DNA of 64,000 nt from contig JAEHOE010000002.1 of assembly GCA_016858145.1 (NCBI GenBank), positions 3,642,410 to 3,706,409 on the forward strand, read 5' to 3'. Within the stretch, counting starts at the first letter, position 1. Every line of letters begins with the position of its first letter. Shown one piece after another: positions 23,935-36,361 of the stretch. Both the position numbers and the translations under genes were made by a program. The notes beneath the pieces were generated by a model. That model saw only the letters and a list, made by a program, of their open reading frames with translations, was not told the DNA's origin and made no database searches. Source of the DNA: Edaphochlamys debaryana (lineage: Eukaryota > Chlorophyta > Chlorophyceae > Chlamydomonadales).

Positions 23935-26900
23935 TCAAACCTCGTCGCCCCCCGCACCGCCGCTGCCGCTGCCGCCGCCGCTGCCGCCGCCGCAAGCCTC
24001 CTTGTGGCCCGACCGCCAGTGCGCCGTCTGGCACTCGCGGCAGCAGTAGGACGCCTGCCCGCAGCCCCCGCACTGCCGCAGCCGCAGCCCCGCCTCGCTG
24101 TCACCGGCCAGGTTGGCGCAGGCGGGGTTGGAGCAGGCGGGAAGGCCCAGGCGGCGGCGGGCCTCGGCCGGCGGCACGAGCAGACCCGCTAGCGCGACAC
24201 CCAGGGTGCCTACGACAGAATCTTCCTCCCACTCGCCCAGCGCAAGGCCTCCCGCCTCCTCGCCCGAGGCCCACGCCTCCAGCTGCTTCGCCAGGTGCTC
24301 CATCGCCGCCGCCAGCTTCGTGCGTCCCTCCAAGCCCCTAAGCACCTCCGCCACCCCTCGCACAGCCCCCGGCCGCCATGCGGAGGCGGAGCTGGCGTCC
24401 TCGAGGGCCCCCCGCACCTTCCAGGACCACCCCACAGCAAGGTCCAGGGCCCAAGCGGCGACTAGGACGTACAGATTGCCCCACGCCTTGGGGTCGGGCC
24501 TCCGGCGATGCAGCAGTGCGAGGACCGCCCCGACAACCGCCACCACCTCCGCCTCCTCCACCACGCCCCATCGCCAGCAGCGAACTCCGCCGCCGCCGGT
24601 CCCATCACCGCCGCCCCCGCCAGCCCCAACCCCGCCGCCGCTGGCTGCGGCAGTCGCGGTTGCTGGGGCGGACGCGGCGGAGGGCCCGGCGGGTGACGGC
24701 AGGATTGGCGAACCGGCGGTGGGTAGCGTGAAAACGCTGAGACACGCAAGGAGCGCCCCAATGCTGAGGTAGAGCTCGCGGCCGCAATCCGTGGCCGCTC
24801 CACCCTCCGAGGCCTGCGCCTCGTGCTCTTGCCTCAGCGGCTGCCTCCGCCGCCTCCGCCTCCGGCGCTGCTGCTGCTCCTGCCGCCACGCCTCCTCGTC
24901 CTCCGCCGCCGCCTGCCGCACCAGGCGCGACAGCTCCGGCAGCCACTCGGGGAGGGCCAGGGACAGCACCAGAGCGAGGCGGCCCAGCGGGGGGGAGGCC
25001 GCGGGGGTGTGGGTGAGGGGCCCGTCGACGCACATGACGACGTGTGACACGGCTGACGGACCGGCGCCTTGGCCATCGGGCCGCCATGCTCGCAGGAGCG
25101 CCTGCGTGTCGGTCCTGCGCAGCAGCTTGGTGACGGTGGCGACGAAGGCCCCGGCCTGCAGTGGCTCCCCGTAGGCCAGCAGCGGCAGGGCACAGTCGAG
25201 CCCACCGCTGCCCTTCCCGAGGTAGGCAAGGGCGACGCCCTCCAGCCCCTCTGGTGCCGTGCCGGCGCGGCGCAGCAGGCGCTCCAGGAAGGGCAGCGCG
25301 CCGCCCGCCAGCGCCGCCGCCACCTCGGGAGGCGGCTCGGCCGGGAAGCGCCAGCAGCCTGCGGCGGAGCGGGAGCATGGGCAAGGGTTGTCAGACTTCT
25401 ATCATTCCGTGATTGCATGCAGGAACGGCGTGCATTTGTGAGACAGCAAGGCAAACCACGGACTATTGCACGCATGTCATGTGAGAGCAAGTGTAAGAAT
25501 CATTATGGGCTTGTACGACGGGACGAACGCACAGCGAATAGCCTCCACATCAAGTGTTGCATGCGCCACCCTTGTCGCTCACCCCTTCCACCGGCATCAG
25601 CGAAGCCCGCCGCCTCGCGGCAAGCCTGCATCATCCGTGCTAGGGCCGCCGAGCCCAGGCACTCGCCCACGGAACCCCGCTCCACCAAGGTGGCTCCCTC
25701 CCCCAGCACCTCGTGCCGCGCCAGCGCCGCCGCCAGCCGCCACACGTCCGCCGCCACCGCCGCCCGGGGCCCCAGCCAGGGCCGCAGGGACAGCACGGAG
25801 CTGGTGAGCTGGGGCAGAGCCCACCTCACAATGCGACACCGGATGGCGACCGACGCAGCTGTGCGCTGCTGAGGCGGTGCGGGTTGTCGGCTGCCGCCGG
25901 CACCCTCCGCCGCCTGCACACGGCCGCCCGCCGCCGCCGCGAACCCCACGCGGAGCAGCAGCCGGGCCGCTAGGAGGCGGTGCGGACCAGGCGAGAGCTG
26001 CGGGTGCAGAGCTGCAACTGCCCCAAGCGCCGCCTTGCCAAGGTTGTCTGGCCCGTTGATGCCTTGGATGTGACACGGGCACGGTGCCTCCTCGCCCACC
26101 GGCCGGCCCTCCAGCTCGCGCAGGGCCGCCAGCCCCAGCACCAGGGCTGCGTGCCGGGCGCAGGGGCCGGACAGGACCCGCCGCAGCTGGCCAGCGGCAG
26201 CGGCGGCGTCAGCGGGCTGGGGCTGGATGATGGGGGCCGCGGCGGCGGGCGTTACAGCGGCGGGCGCTTGGGGCGAGGCCGCAACCCCGGTTGCGGAATG
26301 GAGCAAGGTTGCGCACGCGTTGTAGGCTTTGGAGAACATGGCCATATGCCTCCGTAGGGGCGTCAGCACCAGCCGCGCTGCGTGCTCCATCACAGCCGTT
26401 TCCGCCAGGGCCACAGCCAAGGGGCCCAGCCAGGCCCGGCCGTGGGGCTCCTTAGCAGATTCCATCATACCGGCAGCCAGCCCCAACACGTTCCCAAGGG
26501 ACAGGCTGGCCAGGAGGAGGGAGATCTCGGAGGGCGGCTGCGGGCCCCGCTGGAGGCCCTCCGTGGCGGCGGCGAGCTGCCGTGCGGCGGCATGCAGGGC
26601 CTGGCTCCGCAGCAGCCCCTCTGCGAGCGCCTGCTGCCCCGCAGCCGCAGCGGACGAAGCCGGGACGGCTTGCAGCAGGGCTATGGTCAGCGTCCACGCG
26701 TTCTCTCCGACTTCCCACTTGTGGCGTTCGGCCGTGTTTTGCATGTAGCGAGCCGAAGCTGGCGGAAAGCGCATGGCCCAGGCCACTAGCCGCAGCAGCC
26801 CCAAGCACAGCGGCCCATGGGTTAGGAAGCGGTCGACCACACCCGAGTCGTCGAGTTGCTGCAAGGCAGGTGGGTTGAGCAGGTGGGCTCGGCTTGGAGG

Positions 26901-27194
26901 AGAGAATTACGAGCGGCTCGGGGGGGCGCACGCGGGAGCGTCAGCGAGCCGCCTTTGACTCGACCAGAAGCACTGTCTCACCTGCCATGTCTCGTCCAGC
27001 TTCCTGGCAAGCTCCGCGAGCTCCTTAGTCTTCACCGGCGCCTGACGAGAGCCACGGGCCTTGGGCAGTCCGATCACGCGCTCTGCCATCGTCGGTACGT
27101 CCTTCAGACTGTCCAGTGGGCTCGGTTCAGTCTTCGCAGCAGAGGAGGTGAGCGGCGACCGCTTGGGACCTGCATTCCCAGCAGATCGCGGCAT
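23935..27194 (-). CDS. MYND-type zinc finger protein with long helical N-terminal region (about 970 aa)
   Basis: Three exons: 27194-26982, 26858-25583 and 25358-23935; phases close. The C-terminus carries a canonical MYND finger (about residues 905-952): CSNPAC, then CGGC, SYCCRECQ, HWRSGHKEAC, with the full set of Cys/His ligands. A Gly/Ser tail of 18 residues follows. MYND fingers bind short Pro-containing peptides in partner proteins. The 800 residues before it are Ala/Leu-rich helices with no recognised domain, broken by low-complexity stretches including a run of Arg near QQRRRRRRRRQ. This architecture, a large algal-specific helical region plus a C-terminal MYND finger, is typical of an expanded volvocine family of unknown role. 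The first ATG of the frame at 27194 begins a basic, Ser/Pro-rich N-terminus. Confidence 0.85.
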
Positions 27195-28021
27195 GTCCGA
27201 AAGTATGGGCTGCGCAGCGAGCGGGGCGACTACGTTGAGCTATTGCTAGGTATCACATCTGCGCTGTTGTTGGGAATGGAGCTGTGCAATCCCGGGCAGC
27301 CTTGCGAGGCGGGGGCATTGCCGTGCAGGGCAGTGCGGGCCGTGTGGAGCAGAAGCAGAAGCCCAATAGCAACGGACCGGACAGCAGCATGCGTTGGCCG
27401 CGTGGGGCCAGGATGGGTGCGGTGGGGGCCTTGCCTGCGCCTGCCAGGCCTTGCCAGCCGAGGGTTCCCAGCTGGCAGGGGCTGGCAGCGTGAGGCGCGG
27501 CCGCCGCGCCCTTCACGCAGTACCCACGAGGCGGGGGCATGTGCGGTGCGGGCCGTGTGGGACAGAAGCCCAGTGCGGGGGGGGGGGGGGGCGTTGCTCC
27601 GGCGTCACGGCAGTGGAAGCTGGGAAGCTAGGGGGCAGCGAAGGCCTAGGCCCAGGCGCGACCTAAAGCCGCGACCCAAATGCCGCGGCCCGCGGCTGGC
27701 GAACGCGGGGCGAGTCGGCCCCATCTCAGCAATTTCAACAAGTATGTCGCGGGAGGCCTATGCTCTCGGGCTATGGGTGCCGGGGAGGGACTGTGTGAGT
27801 GGGGCGCGGGATGGGCGGGGCTTCAGGCGAACGGTGGGGAAACCGTGTGCCTCCGGATGGGCGGAGGCAGTTCGGGCGGTTCGGCAACTGTTCTCCAGAA
27901 GGTCTCGCGGGCGCTAGTACGTAGAGTGCTCACTGTCTGCACCGATGCAAGCTCTACGAGCGTGATAGAAGCTGGACGGCGATCGCATGCTGTAGCCCAC
28001 AAACGTGAAAGAACTGTGCAG
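27195..28021. promoter_or_regulatory. Divergent intergenic region (MYND gene / auxilin gene) with local repeats
   Basis: Both genes point outward from this 0.8-kb stretch, so it should contain both promoters. Two related segments, near 27303-27368 and 27527-27575, share GAGGCGGGGGCAT and GTGCGGGCCGTGTGG followed by CAGAAGC, an imperfect duplication about 220 bases apart. A run of at least a dozen G follows at about 27577. No exon was found. Confidence 0.45.
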
Positions 28022-31000
28022 ATGGCTGCTCGGAAGAATGACCCCTTCAACTTTGATGACATCTATAAGGCAGCGGGCGTGGGGGACTTGTTCGTCAAGA
28101 AGACCATGGGCGAAATGAAGAAGTCGCCTGGCGCGGGTCCGGCAGGTAAGGCAAGAAGTAATTCTTGGGCGTTCAATTGCGTTCACGCCCTCAGGTTGCC
28201 CTCGGGTGCTGACCCAGCTCCCTGGCCCTGCCGATGCAGCTGGGGCTGCACCCGGGCACGGCCACCCTAAGCCGCCCACGCCCTCCAATATCGATCTGGA
28301 CTTCCTCAGTGAGTCTCTCGGCGGACAGCGCTGGCCCGCAAGGTCCCGCCCGGTCGTGTCCACCGCCCCTCGCCGTGCGGTCACGTCTCAACCCGCAACG
28401 GGCAGCCCGCCTGCTGACCGGCCAACTTCGCCCCTGCTACCCCCGTGAAACAGAGTCCATGGCAGCTTCCTCACCGGCCAGCGGTGGAACGCCCGCAGCG
28501 CTGTCTAAGAACAGCAGCGGCACCAACCTCGCAGGCAGCCACCCCCACCCAGCGCCGGCTTCCCACGGTACCCCCGCGCCCCACGTGACAGCCCCGCCTT
28601 CTCACGCACCAGCTCCCGCGTCCTCACGAGCCCCGGCGGATGACCCCTTTGCGCTGTTCGAGGGGGTTTCTGGGGCGGCCCCGGTGCAGCGGCACGAGTT
28701 CCCGCCGCCTGCCCCTGCGGCGTCCGCCTCGGGGGCAACGGGGAACCTGCTAGATTTCGATGACGGACGTGAGTGTGGGTCAATATGCGCTCGTGGTAAT
28801 TAACAGCGGAAGTAGGAGGGGCGGAAAGGGCTGTAGCAGAGCGGCTCTCGGGGCGGGGCCTGCGGAAAGCGTGCGAGCAGGTTGGGGCACCGCCAAGCGG
28901 TTGCGTGTGCAGAGGCTCTGGGCAAGGGCCACCCTGCATGCAACCCACATGCAACCACACTTCCCCCACCTTGCGCAGTATTCTCCGCCCCCGCTCGGCC
29001 GGCTGCGCCTGCGGCCCCTGCCCCGGCCGCAGCGGCGCCAGCGCGCCCCCTTGTGGAGGAGGCGGTAGCAGCAAGGTGCGGCGGTGAAGGCACTGGGACA
29101 GGGTTGTAGGACAGGTTGAACGGTCACACGGCTGATCCTCAGCACGCCACGGGTTGAGCCGACGGGAGCTGGAGGCTGGTGCGGGACCGGGAGCAGTGCA
29201 ACGCCGCAGGCCGCTGAGTTTCGATGTGGGTCGGGCACTGCCTCACAGTGCCCGCACCGACCCTTCCCTCACGCGCAGACCCGCACCGCCTCCTCCGCCC
29301 GCGGCGACACCCACACCCTCGGCGGCACCCGCGCGGGCCCCCTCGCTGGGCGCCTCGCCGGGGCCCGCACCGTCACCCTCGGCACCGCGGCCCTCGCCGG
29401 CCGCCGCCAGCCCTCCTCCGCCCGCCTATGAGGAGCACCAGGACTACCATGACGCCCCCATGCCCCGTGGGCCTCACCCCGCCCACGCCTCCCAGGCGTC
29501 GTCCGCCCGTGGCGGCCGCGACCCGCACTCCCAGCCCTCGGCCTCCTACCCCTCCTACTCCTCCTACGCCTCCGCCTCGGGCCCGGCCGGGCCCGGGCCC
29601 GGGCCGGGCCCCTCCCCGCCCTCCTACTCCATGTGGGCCGCGGAGCCCAGCCACTCCTCCGAGCCCTCCGCCTCCGCGCCCTCGGGCCCGGGCGCTGGCA
29701 GCGGCCTGTCGGGCTACCTGAAGGCGTTCGGCAAGAAGGCCGTGCGTGCGGCCAAGGCGGGGCTGCAGACGCTGGAGCACGCGCTGGAGAACCTGGACAC
29801 TGCGGCCAGCGGTAGCAGCGCCAGCGGGGGGCACAGCGGCGGCGGGGGCCACGTGACGCTGCCGGGAGGGCCGAGCGGCAGCAGGTGAGGCGCGGGCGCA
29901 GGCGCAGGCGCAGGCGCAGGGCTGGGCCGGGACAGAGTGGGGAGTGTGGAACCCTCCTGGCGGGTTAGACCGGCCTGCCGAATGAGCAGCGGGACCCGCG
30001 TGAGCCAAGGCTTGTTGTCCGGGGTGTTGGGACGGAGTGGGAGCGCATGCCCGCAGCGAAAAGTTACTGGAAGGGGGGGCCTTACTGGCCGACCGCCAGT
30101 GAACCTTGCCTCCGCCCGCAACCCGCCCCGTAGCTACGGCTCCTTTGCAGAGGACAGCCAGGCGGCGTACGACGAGGCCCTGGCGTGGGCCGTACGGCTG
30201 CAGGACATGGCGCCGCACGCACAGCAGCAGGAGCTGGCACAGGTGGGGCCCGGGCTCGGCGCTCCCTCTGCTGCTTGGGAGGGCCCTGCGGAGCCTCCAG
30301 GCTGCGCGTGTGTCCGGGCTCTGCGCTCCCTCCGCTCCTGAGGACGACACTGCGGCTAAGCTAGGCTCCGAGTGCGTCTTTAAACCCGGCCCTGACGACA
30401 TGATCCTTGCCTGGTTGCCCGCCAGATGCACCCCGGGCTCCGGCGGAAGGTGGTGGAAGTGCTTCGGGAGCAGATCCGCAACGAGCGGGAGGCGTCGTCG
30501 ACATCGTCCGTGGGGCCGGGGCTGGGGCAGGCGGGCGACCACGGGCACGGGCACGGGCTGGGGCCCACGCCGGGCCCACGCGGGCCCGGGCCCGCGGCCC
30601 CCGGCTCCCACGGCCACGGCGCGCCAGTACCCCCCCGTGCCGAGGGTGCCGCCGCACCCGGGCGCCACGGACCCGCGGCGGCGGAGCCGCCTCCGCCGCC
30701 GGCTTACCAGCCACCGGCGGCAGCGTCGGCAGCAGCGCCAGCAGCAACGGCGGTGGCGCCCCAGCCGCCTGCTGATGACCACCACGACCTCCTGGGCATT
30801 GGCAGCGGCCGGCTGTCAGCCGACGCCGCGGCGGCGGCAACTGCGGCGGCAGCGGCGGCTCCGCCGCCTCCGCCTCCAGCGCCGGTGGTGGAGGACCTGC
30901 TTGGTTTCGAGGACGGCCCCGCTCAGCCGGCCCCGCGCCCCGCCGCCAGCCCCGCGCCCGCCGCCACGCCGCCCTCGCCCGCGCGCCCCACCCCCGCCGC

Positions 31001-32592
31001 CGCCGCTCCGGCCCCGGCCCCACCTGCCGCCGCCGCCAACCCGCCGCCGGCCCCTGCCGTACCACACGCACCGGCTGTCGTACACGTGGACGACATGGAC
31101 GACTTCTTCTCGGGCGGCGCCAGCCGCCCGTCCGCCAGCGGCGCCGCCACTGCCCCCGCCGCCGCCGCCTCCCCTTCCATGCACCCGAGCACGTCAGCGC
31201 CCAACCTGGCCGCTGGCGGCACCGCCGCCGGGGCCCGCAACGGCGCCGTCAGCGGGGCGGTCAGCGGCAGCTCCTCGGCGGCGGCGCTGTTCGACATGTT
31301 GCATGACGATGGCGGCGGCGCTGACGTGGACGTGACGGAGTACAGCGACCTGTACAAGACGGAGGCGGGGCACGAGGGCGAGCCGGAGCTGAGGAAGCGG
31401 CTCCGGGCGCAGGTAGGCGCAGGGACCGTCGGTGTGAGCAGCGGCGGGCGGGGTACCGATTGCTGCCGGAAAGGTACTATATGGCGGGCGCAAGGGCAAG
31501 GGCAACCGCGTTCATAACTGCCCAACTAACCAAACCAACCGACCTCCCAACTAACCAACCGCCCACAGCGCGAGGCCGCCAAGCACGCCAAGATGAAGGC
31601 GGCGCTGGCCGAGAAGCAGGCCGCCGAGGCGGAGGAGGCGGCGCGCAGGGAGCAGCAGGTGGGGGCGGCACTGGCAGCGGCAGCGGCAGGGCGCAGCCGC
31701 GTGGGGGACGCATGGGGCCTCAACGGGGCAGCTTGGGTCTCGACCGTGTGTTGCTCGTTACAGTGTGATGGTTTTGAACCGCGATCCCCTGCTGTCAATG
31801 CCCCCCCTAGGTGGCCCTCAAGGAGCAGCACAAGGCCAATGTGGAGGTATGGAAGAACAGGAACAAGGTGGGGCCGCGGTGGTGGTGGGAGCAAGAGGCC
31901 CCTGTTGCCCTGTACGGGAACGTGCGGTCCAGGGTCATGACGGCCGGGCGCCTGCTCCGCCTGTCTCTCCTGCCTGGATCCTGGAGACCCATACTCCCGG
32001 AGACCCATACTGCCTGCATCCTGGAGACCCATGCTCGCCTGCCCGACTCGGCCCACCCGCTTCCCCCCTGTCCCCCTCCCCCAGGGCAACATCCGCGGGC
32101 TGCTGGGCTCGCTGCAGACGGTGCTGTGGGAGGACAGCGGCTGGGTGACCGTGAGCGTGGGGGACATGCTGGAGCCAAACCAGGTGTGTGTGTGTGGGGG
32201 GGGGGGGTCATGGGAGGCGGGACACGGGAGCAGGGAGGGCCGGGGGAGGAGGGAGGCAGCGGTAATGGCCACGGACTTGAACCGGCTGCTGCAGCGCTTC
32301 GAGCGAGGCGGCTTTCAAGTGGACCCCCTGGTCCTCGCGACTGCCCTTGCCCCCGTCTCCCTCCTCCCTTCCCCTCTCTCCTTCGATCCTCCCTGCTCTC
32401 TATCCCATCCTCATCCCCCCGTCCGCCCGCCCTCCCGCCCCCACCCCCTGTCAGGTGAAGAAGGTGTGGATGAAGGCCAACCTGCTGGTGCACCCGGACA
32501 AGGTGCGGCAGCGCAACGGCTCGGCCGAGCAGGTGGCCCTGGCCGACATGATCTTCGACGTGCTCAAGGACGCAATGAACACGTTCCGGTGA
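28022..32592 (+). CDS. Auxilin-like J-domain protein (clathrin uncoating co-chaperone)
   Basis: Auxilins recruit HSC70 to clathrin coats through a C-terminal J domain. Eleven exons: 28022-28145, 28240-28308, 28454-28768, 28979-29075, 29279-29884, 30134-30242, 30426-31412, 31569-31658, 31811-31867, 32085-32183 and 32455-32592, about 896 aa with all phases closed. The last two exons give the auxilin J domain: NIRGLLGSLQTVLWEDSGW, then VKKVWMKANLLVHPDKV with HPD at about 864-866. Before it is a charged helix. The N-terminal 800 residues are disordered Ala/Pro-rich but hold short trafficking motifs: a DPF, a clathrin-box-like LLDFD, repeated DLLG and DDFF. It lacks the PTEN-like and kinase domains of animal auxilin/GAK, as plant auxilins do. 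The helix LKAFGKKAVRAAKAGLQTLE near the middle is amphipathic and basic and may touch membrane. An ATG at 28022 starts a conserved-looking DPFNFDDIYKAAG. Confidence 0.88.
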
Positions 32593-33454
32593 TGGGTTGT
32601 GTTTCCGGTATCCCTTGCCGGTGTTCCTACCTGGGGGCCTGTCGATGGGGCGGCCGGTAGGAAGCAGGGAGGCGAGGAATCCCTGCAGTGGTGTAAGGTG
32701 ATTGAGATCTTGGCGCTGGTGGCATTGCGGGGCACGGGGGGGCCTCGGGTGAGCGCTTGGACGCATTAAAGGCCCGAGACGCTTGGGTTGGAGGTGACAG
32801 CTTGGCGGAGGAGCTTGGGTCACAGCTAAGATTCGCCTGCTGACGGGTGCTTGCATGGTTTGACGCATGAGTACTCGATGCAGAGTGCGCTGAGTGCTGG
32901 GGGTGGAAGTATGTGGCAGAGTGGCAGGAGGAGGTACCCTGCAGAATCCTGAGAGGCGCAGGAGACGGTGGAACTGGGTGGTCTCGCTTGTCGGGGGAGG
33001 AGGGGAGGGCGGATGGGAAAGCGTCACAGGCAGTGCTGGACTGCAAGGCGGAAACGTCCATTCGCCGACGACCTGTGCAGGAGGCGTGTGGACGTTGGCT
33101 GGGCGGTGGCGAGCACAACATGACGGATGGACATGGCAGGCAGCCATGTCAGCAAGGATGGTCGCACGCACCTGAGACACTGCTGCCTACAACGCCCCCG
33201 AAAGCCTTGCCATGTTTTCACGGTTCCCCAAAAGCTCTCGCTTCACGCGGCCGAGGGCTCCCCGCCGTGTTCCCGGGCGTAGCTTCGCAGGGCCCACCAA
33301 GCGTCATACTGCCGTACCGAGGGCCCTCGCATGGCCCTTGCGGACTTGCTTAACATAGCTTGAGGCCGCGCACCTTGACTTCAACACAGCAAAGTCTATT
33401 TCCCGTAACAGCAGGAATGCGCCTTCTGCCCTTGGTTCAAGTCCGAATTCCACG
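32593..33454. other. Intergenic region between auxilin and MFS genes
   Basis: Both neighbours are on the plus strand. It begins with the auxilin 3' UTR, with a TGTAA at 32692-32696. The remaining 0.75 kb should include the MFS promoter and leader. No exon is recognisable. Confidence 0.5.
32692..32696 (+). terminator. TGTAA polyadenylation signal, probably for the auxilin-like gene
   Basis: A TGTAA 100 bases after the stop codon, in the sense strand. The distance is short for these algae, so a later site may also be used. Confidence 0.4.
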
Positions 33455-36361
33455 ATGGCTCCACTTGGCGAGAACACGGCATTTCTGCCGTGGCGGCAGC
33501 TCTTGGGCCTTACGTGAGTACACAAAGCCTGCATCAATTTGCTCGGCGCCCGCAGGCTCGGCCGCCGACCTTCCATCACACACATGCTCGCATGCCCTGT
33601 TGTTCGCTGCACCAACCTTTCCTCTACGTGCCTTTACAGGATCACACACTTCTCCCAGGGCGTCATCATCACGATGTCGACCTCCCTGATGCCGTTCATG
33701 GTCCGCGACTTCCAAACAGCGCGGCATGGTGGCCCTCCTGAGGACGCCGATGAACAGGCGGTCGGCCGGCTAACCGGCCTGCTGGTGAGCCGTTGGAGCG
33801 GGGAGGCTGTACCTCGCCCAGGGCACGCGCACGTATTGCGAGAGGTTGCGTGCCGGCTCACCCCCTCTCCGCCCCTCCTCCCGCCTGGCCTTCAGGCGGG
33901 CACCCTTTCCCTGTCCGCCGCCCTCACTGCCTACGCCTGGGGCTGTGCATCCAACCACATTGGGCGCAAGGTATGGGCGCAAGGTATGGGCATAAGTCTA
34001 GCAAAGTCAGCTCGTCCCGATTCTGCCCCGCTCCTCCCCACACCGCTCACACCGCTTTCGACCGGACCCAAGCACCAAAACGTTTCGGCCTCCCACATTC
34101 TGTACCCAAACCCACGCCTGCGCCCTCCCTCCCCAGCCCGTCATCGTGATCGGCAACGCCGTATCGTTAATTTCCATACTGTGGTTCGGCCTGGCGGGCA
34201 GCTACGGCTCGGCGCTGGCAGCCCGTGCGTTCGGTGGCTTCTTCAACGGAATCCTGGGCGCATGGAAGTGCATGATCGGTGAGGGGAGGCGGGTGGGCTG
34301 GCGAGGGAGTGGAGAATCAGCCACGGACGGGGAAGCTGCCGCCTCTCGATGTGGGATCTCCGCTCTTTTCGCTCCGCTCAATAGACGCCTTATCCACCTT
34401 TTCCCCCTTTCTCCTAGGAGAATCCACGTCGGTTCTCCAGCAGGGCAAGTTGTTTGGCTACATGAGCCTCGCCTGGGGCCTGGGCTGCATCGCGGGCCCG
34501 GCCCTGGGCGGCATGTTCTCGCGGCCCTGCAGGGAGGGCGGCCGCATGACGAGTCTACCGGGCTGCGGACCCGGGGGGCTGTTCAGAGGAAGGTGAGGAG
34601 CCGGGGCGAGGGCCAGGGCTTGGGAGCTGCAGCTCAGCAGGGGGCGCTGGGAGGGGGCAGGAATGGTGCAGGCGGCGAGACTGGAGACAGGGGAACACAT
34701 CGGCTAGGACAGGAACTGAAGAGCCCCCACCATCATCTGTCCTGGGCCCCTGACCCCGCATCCCTCCCCTCGCCCCAGGCCCTTCCTGCTCGCCTGCCTG
34801 GTGGGCTCCGTCACCATCCTGGCCGCCCTGCTGCTGTCCGTTGCGCTGCTCGAGGAGACCCTGCCGCAGCACCTGCGGGACAGCGGGCTGCAGGCGAGGT
34901 GGAGGCGGTGGATGCGAAGGCGAAGGGCTTGTTGCGATGGGGACTTGTCCGCGGATGAGGCCATGGAGCTTGGGGAATGCCGGGCGGCCGCAGATGGGAG
35001 TGCGGACGCAATGGAAGCGAAGGTTGCAGCGGCGACTAAGGGCAGCGAGGCACAGGCCCTGCTGCCCCAGGGCCCACCTGCTAGCAACGAGGACTGCGGG
35101 GGCTCTGCCACCTGCGGCAGTGACACCGCCACTGATTGCAGTCCAAGCCCGAGCTCTGCTCAATTGCTAGCTCCAGACGACGATGGGGAGCCCCTGCTGG
35201 AGGGGGGTGCCGGGAGCACTGACACTGCGGGCAGCGGCCAGGCGGGTGACAGCTCAGCGGACGCGGCTGGAGCGGCGGCGAAGGGAGCCAGTGGCACGGG
35301 CGGCGAGGACCGGCCTGCCGCACCCCCACAGCCGTGGTGGCGGGAACAGCAGGTCGGCGCGGGGACCGGGGTGCGGGGGCTCTACCTGAGGGGCGTGATC
35401 TGCACAGCCCTTACACGGGGCTTTGACCCTTGAGCTTCAGCCTATGCTATGCAAGCCAACTGCAACTCGGCTCCGCCCCGTCTCGTAGGTCCTCCTGGCC
35501 CTGCTGGCCTTCAGCAGCAACGTGCTGGTGTTCGGAATGCTTGAGGCGCTGTTCCCCATCTACGCCACAGCATCCCGAGCCCAAGGTGAGGCTGCGGCGG
35601 TGACGGGGTCAATAGCGCTGCGGTCGGGCCTGGACCGCTTCCGCCGTGGACCGAAGGCGGCCTGGAACAACATTGACCACGCCCCCGCTCTGCCCTCCCC
35701 GGTTGCCCCACCCACCCAGGCGGACTGGGCATGATGGAGGAGCAGATCGCGCCGCCGCTGATGTTCTTCGGATTGGTGCTGATGCCGTACGGCCTGTACG
35801 GCTACCCCTGGCTACAGCGGAGGCTCGGCACGCTGCGCCTGGCCCGCTGGGGTCTGTTGACGGCTGCGGCGGTGTGCCTGCTCATACCCGCTGTGGCAAG
35901 TCTGAGGGCCGCCAGCGCGGCAGCCGCGTCGGTGAGGCTGGGGTGGAAAACGGGAGGGAGATCGGAGGGCGGATTGAGGGCGTCTCATGGCATCACATGA
36001 CACCTGCACGCACGCTACTGCATTGTTGACCCCGCGCCGTACACTGCCTGCCGTACCGCAGGTGCTGCTGTACTTCACCACGAGCATCCACGCTATCTCC
36101 CTCTGCAACACCGCCGTTGGTGCCATGATTGCCATGAACACAGCGCCCTCGGCCGAGCAGCTGGGTGCAGTCAACGGCGTCGGCCAAACTCTTGCGGCGC
36201 TTTTGCGTGGCGTGGGCCCGGCCCTGGGCGGCGTGCTGTGGGCCGCCTCGCTGGGGCTTCACGCACCGGGGCAGCAGTTTTTGACGTTCGCGCTGGTGGC
36301 GTGTGGGGCGCTGGCCAGCTGGGAGGTATTCCGGTGGCTGCGCCTCCCCAACCTGAAATAG
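33455..36361 (+). CDS. Major facilitator superfamily transporter, ZIFL/tetracycline-efflux-like
   Basis: Nine exons: 33455-33513, 33640-33784, 33896-33970, 34137-34278, 34418-34592, 34779 to about 35370, 35489-35585, 35720-35931 and 36062-36361 (about 598 aa). The donor of the sixth exon is ambiguous (35352 or 35370; both keep frame). The order of helices and the pieces GRK-PVIVIGNAVSL, ARAFGGFFNGILGAWKCMIGE, FGYMSLAWGLGCIAGPALGG and NGVGQTLAALLRGVGPALGG match the plant zinc-induced-facilitator-like family. The IGRKPVIVIG segment after helix two, split by an intron, is the MFS motif A region. The central loop between helices six and seven is unusually long, about 165 residues, acidic and rich in Ala, Gly and Ser. 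Substrate cannot be read from sequence; plant relatives move zinc chelators, potassium or organic anions across vacuolar or plasma membrane. The ATG at 33455 gives a short MAPLGENTAFLPWRQLLGL leader. Confidence 0.82.

Noticed and set aside
29373..30785. 470-codon open frame on the minus strand
   Set aside because: Arg/Gly-rich shadow of auxilin exons and introns in GC-rich DNA; no splice or family support.
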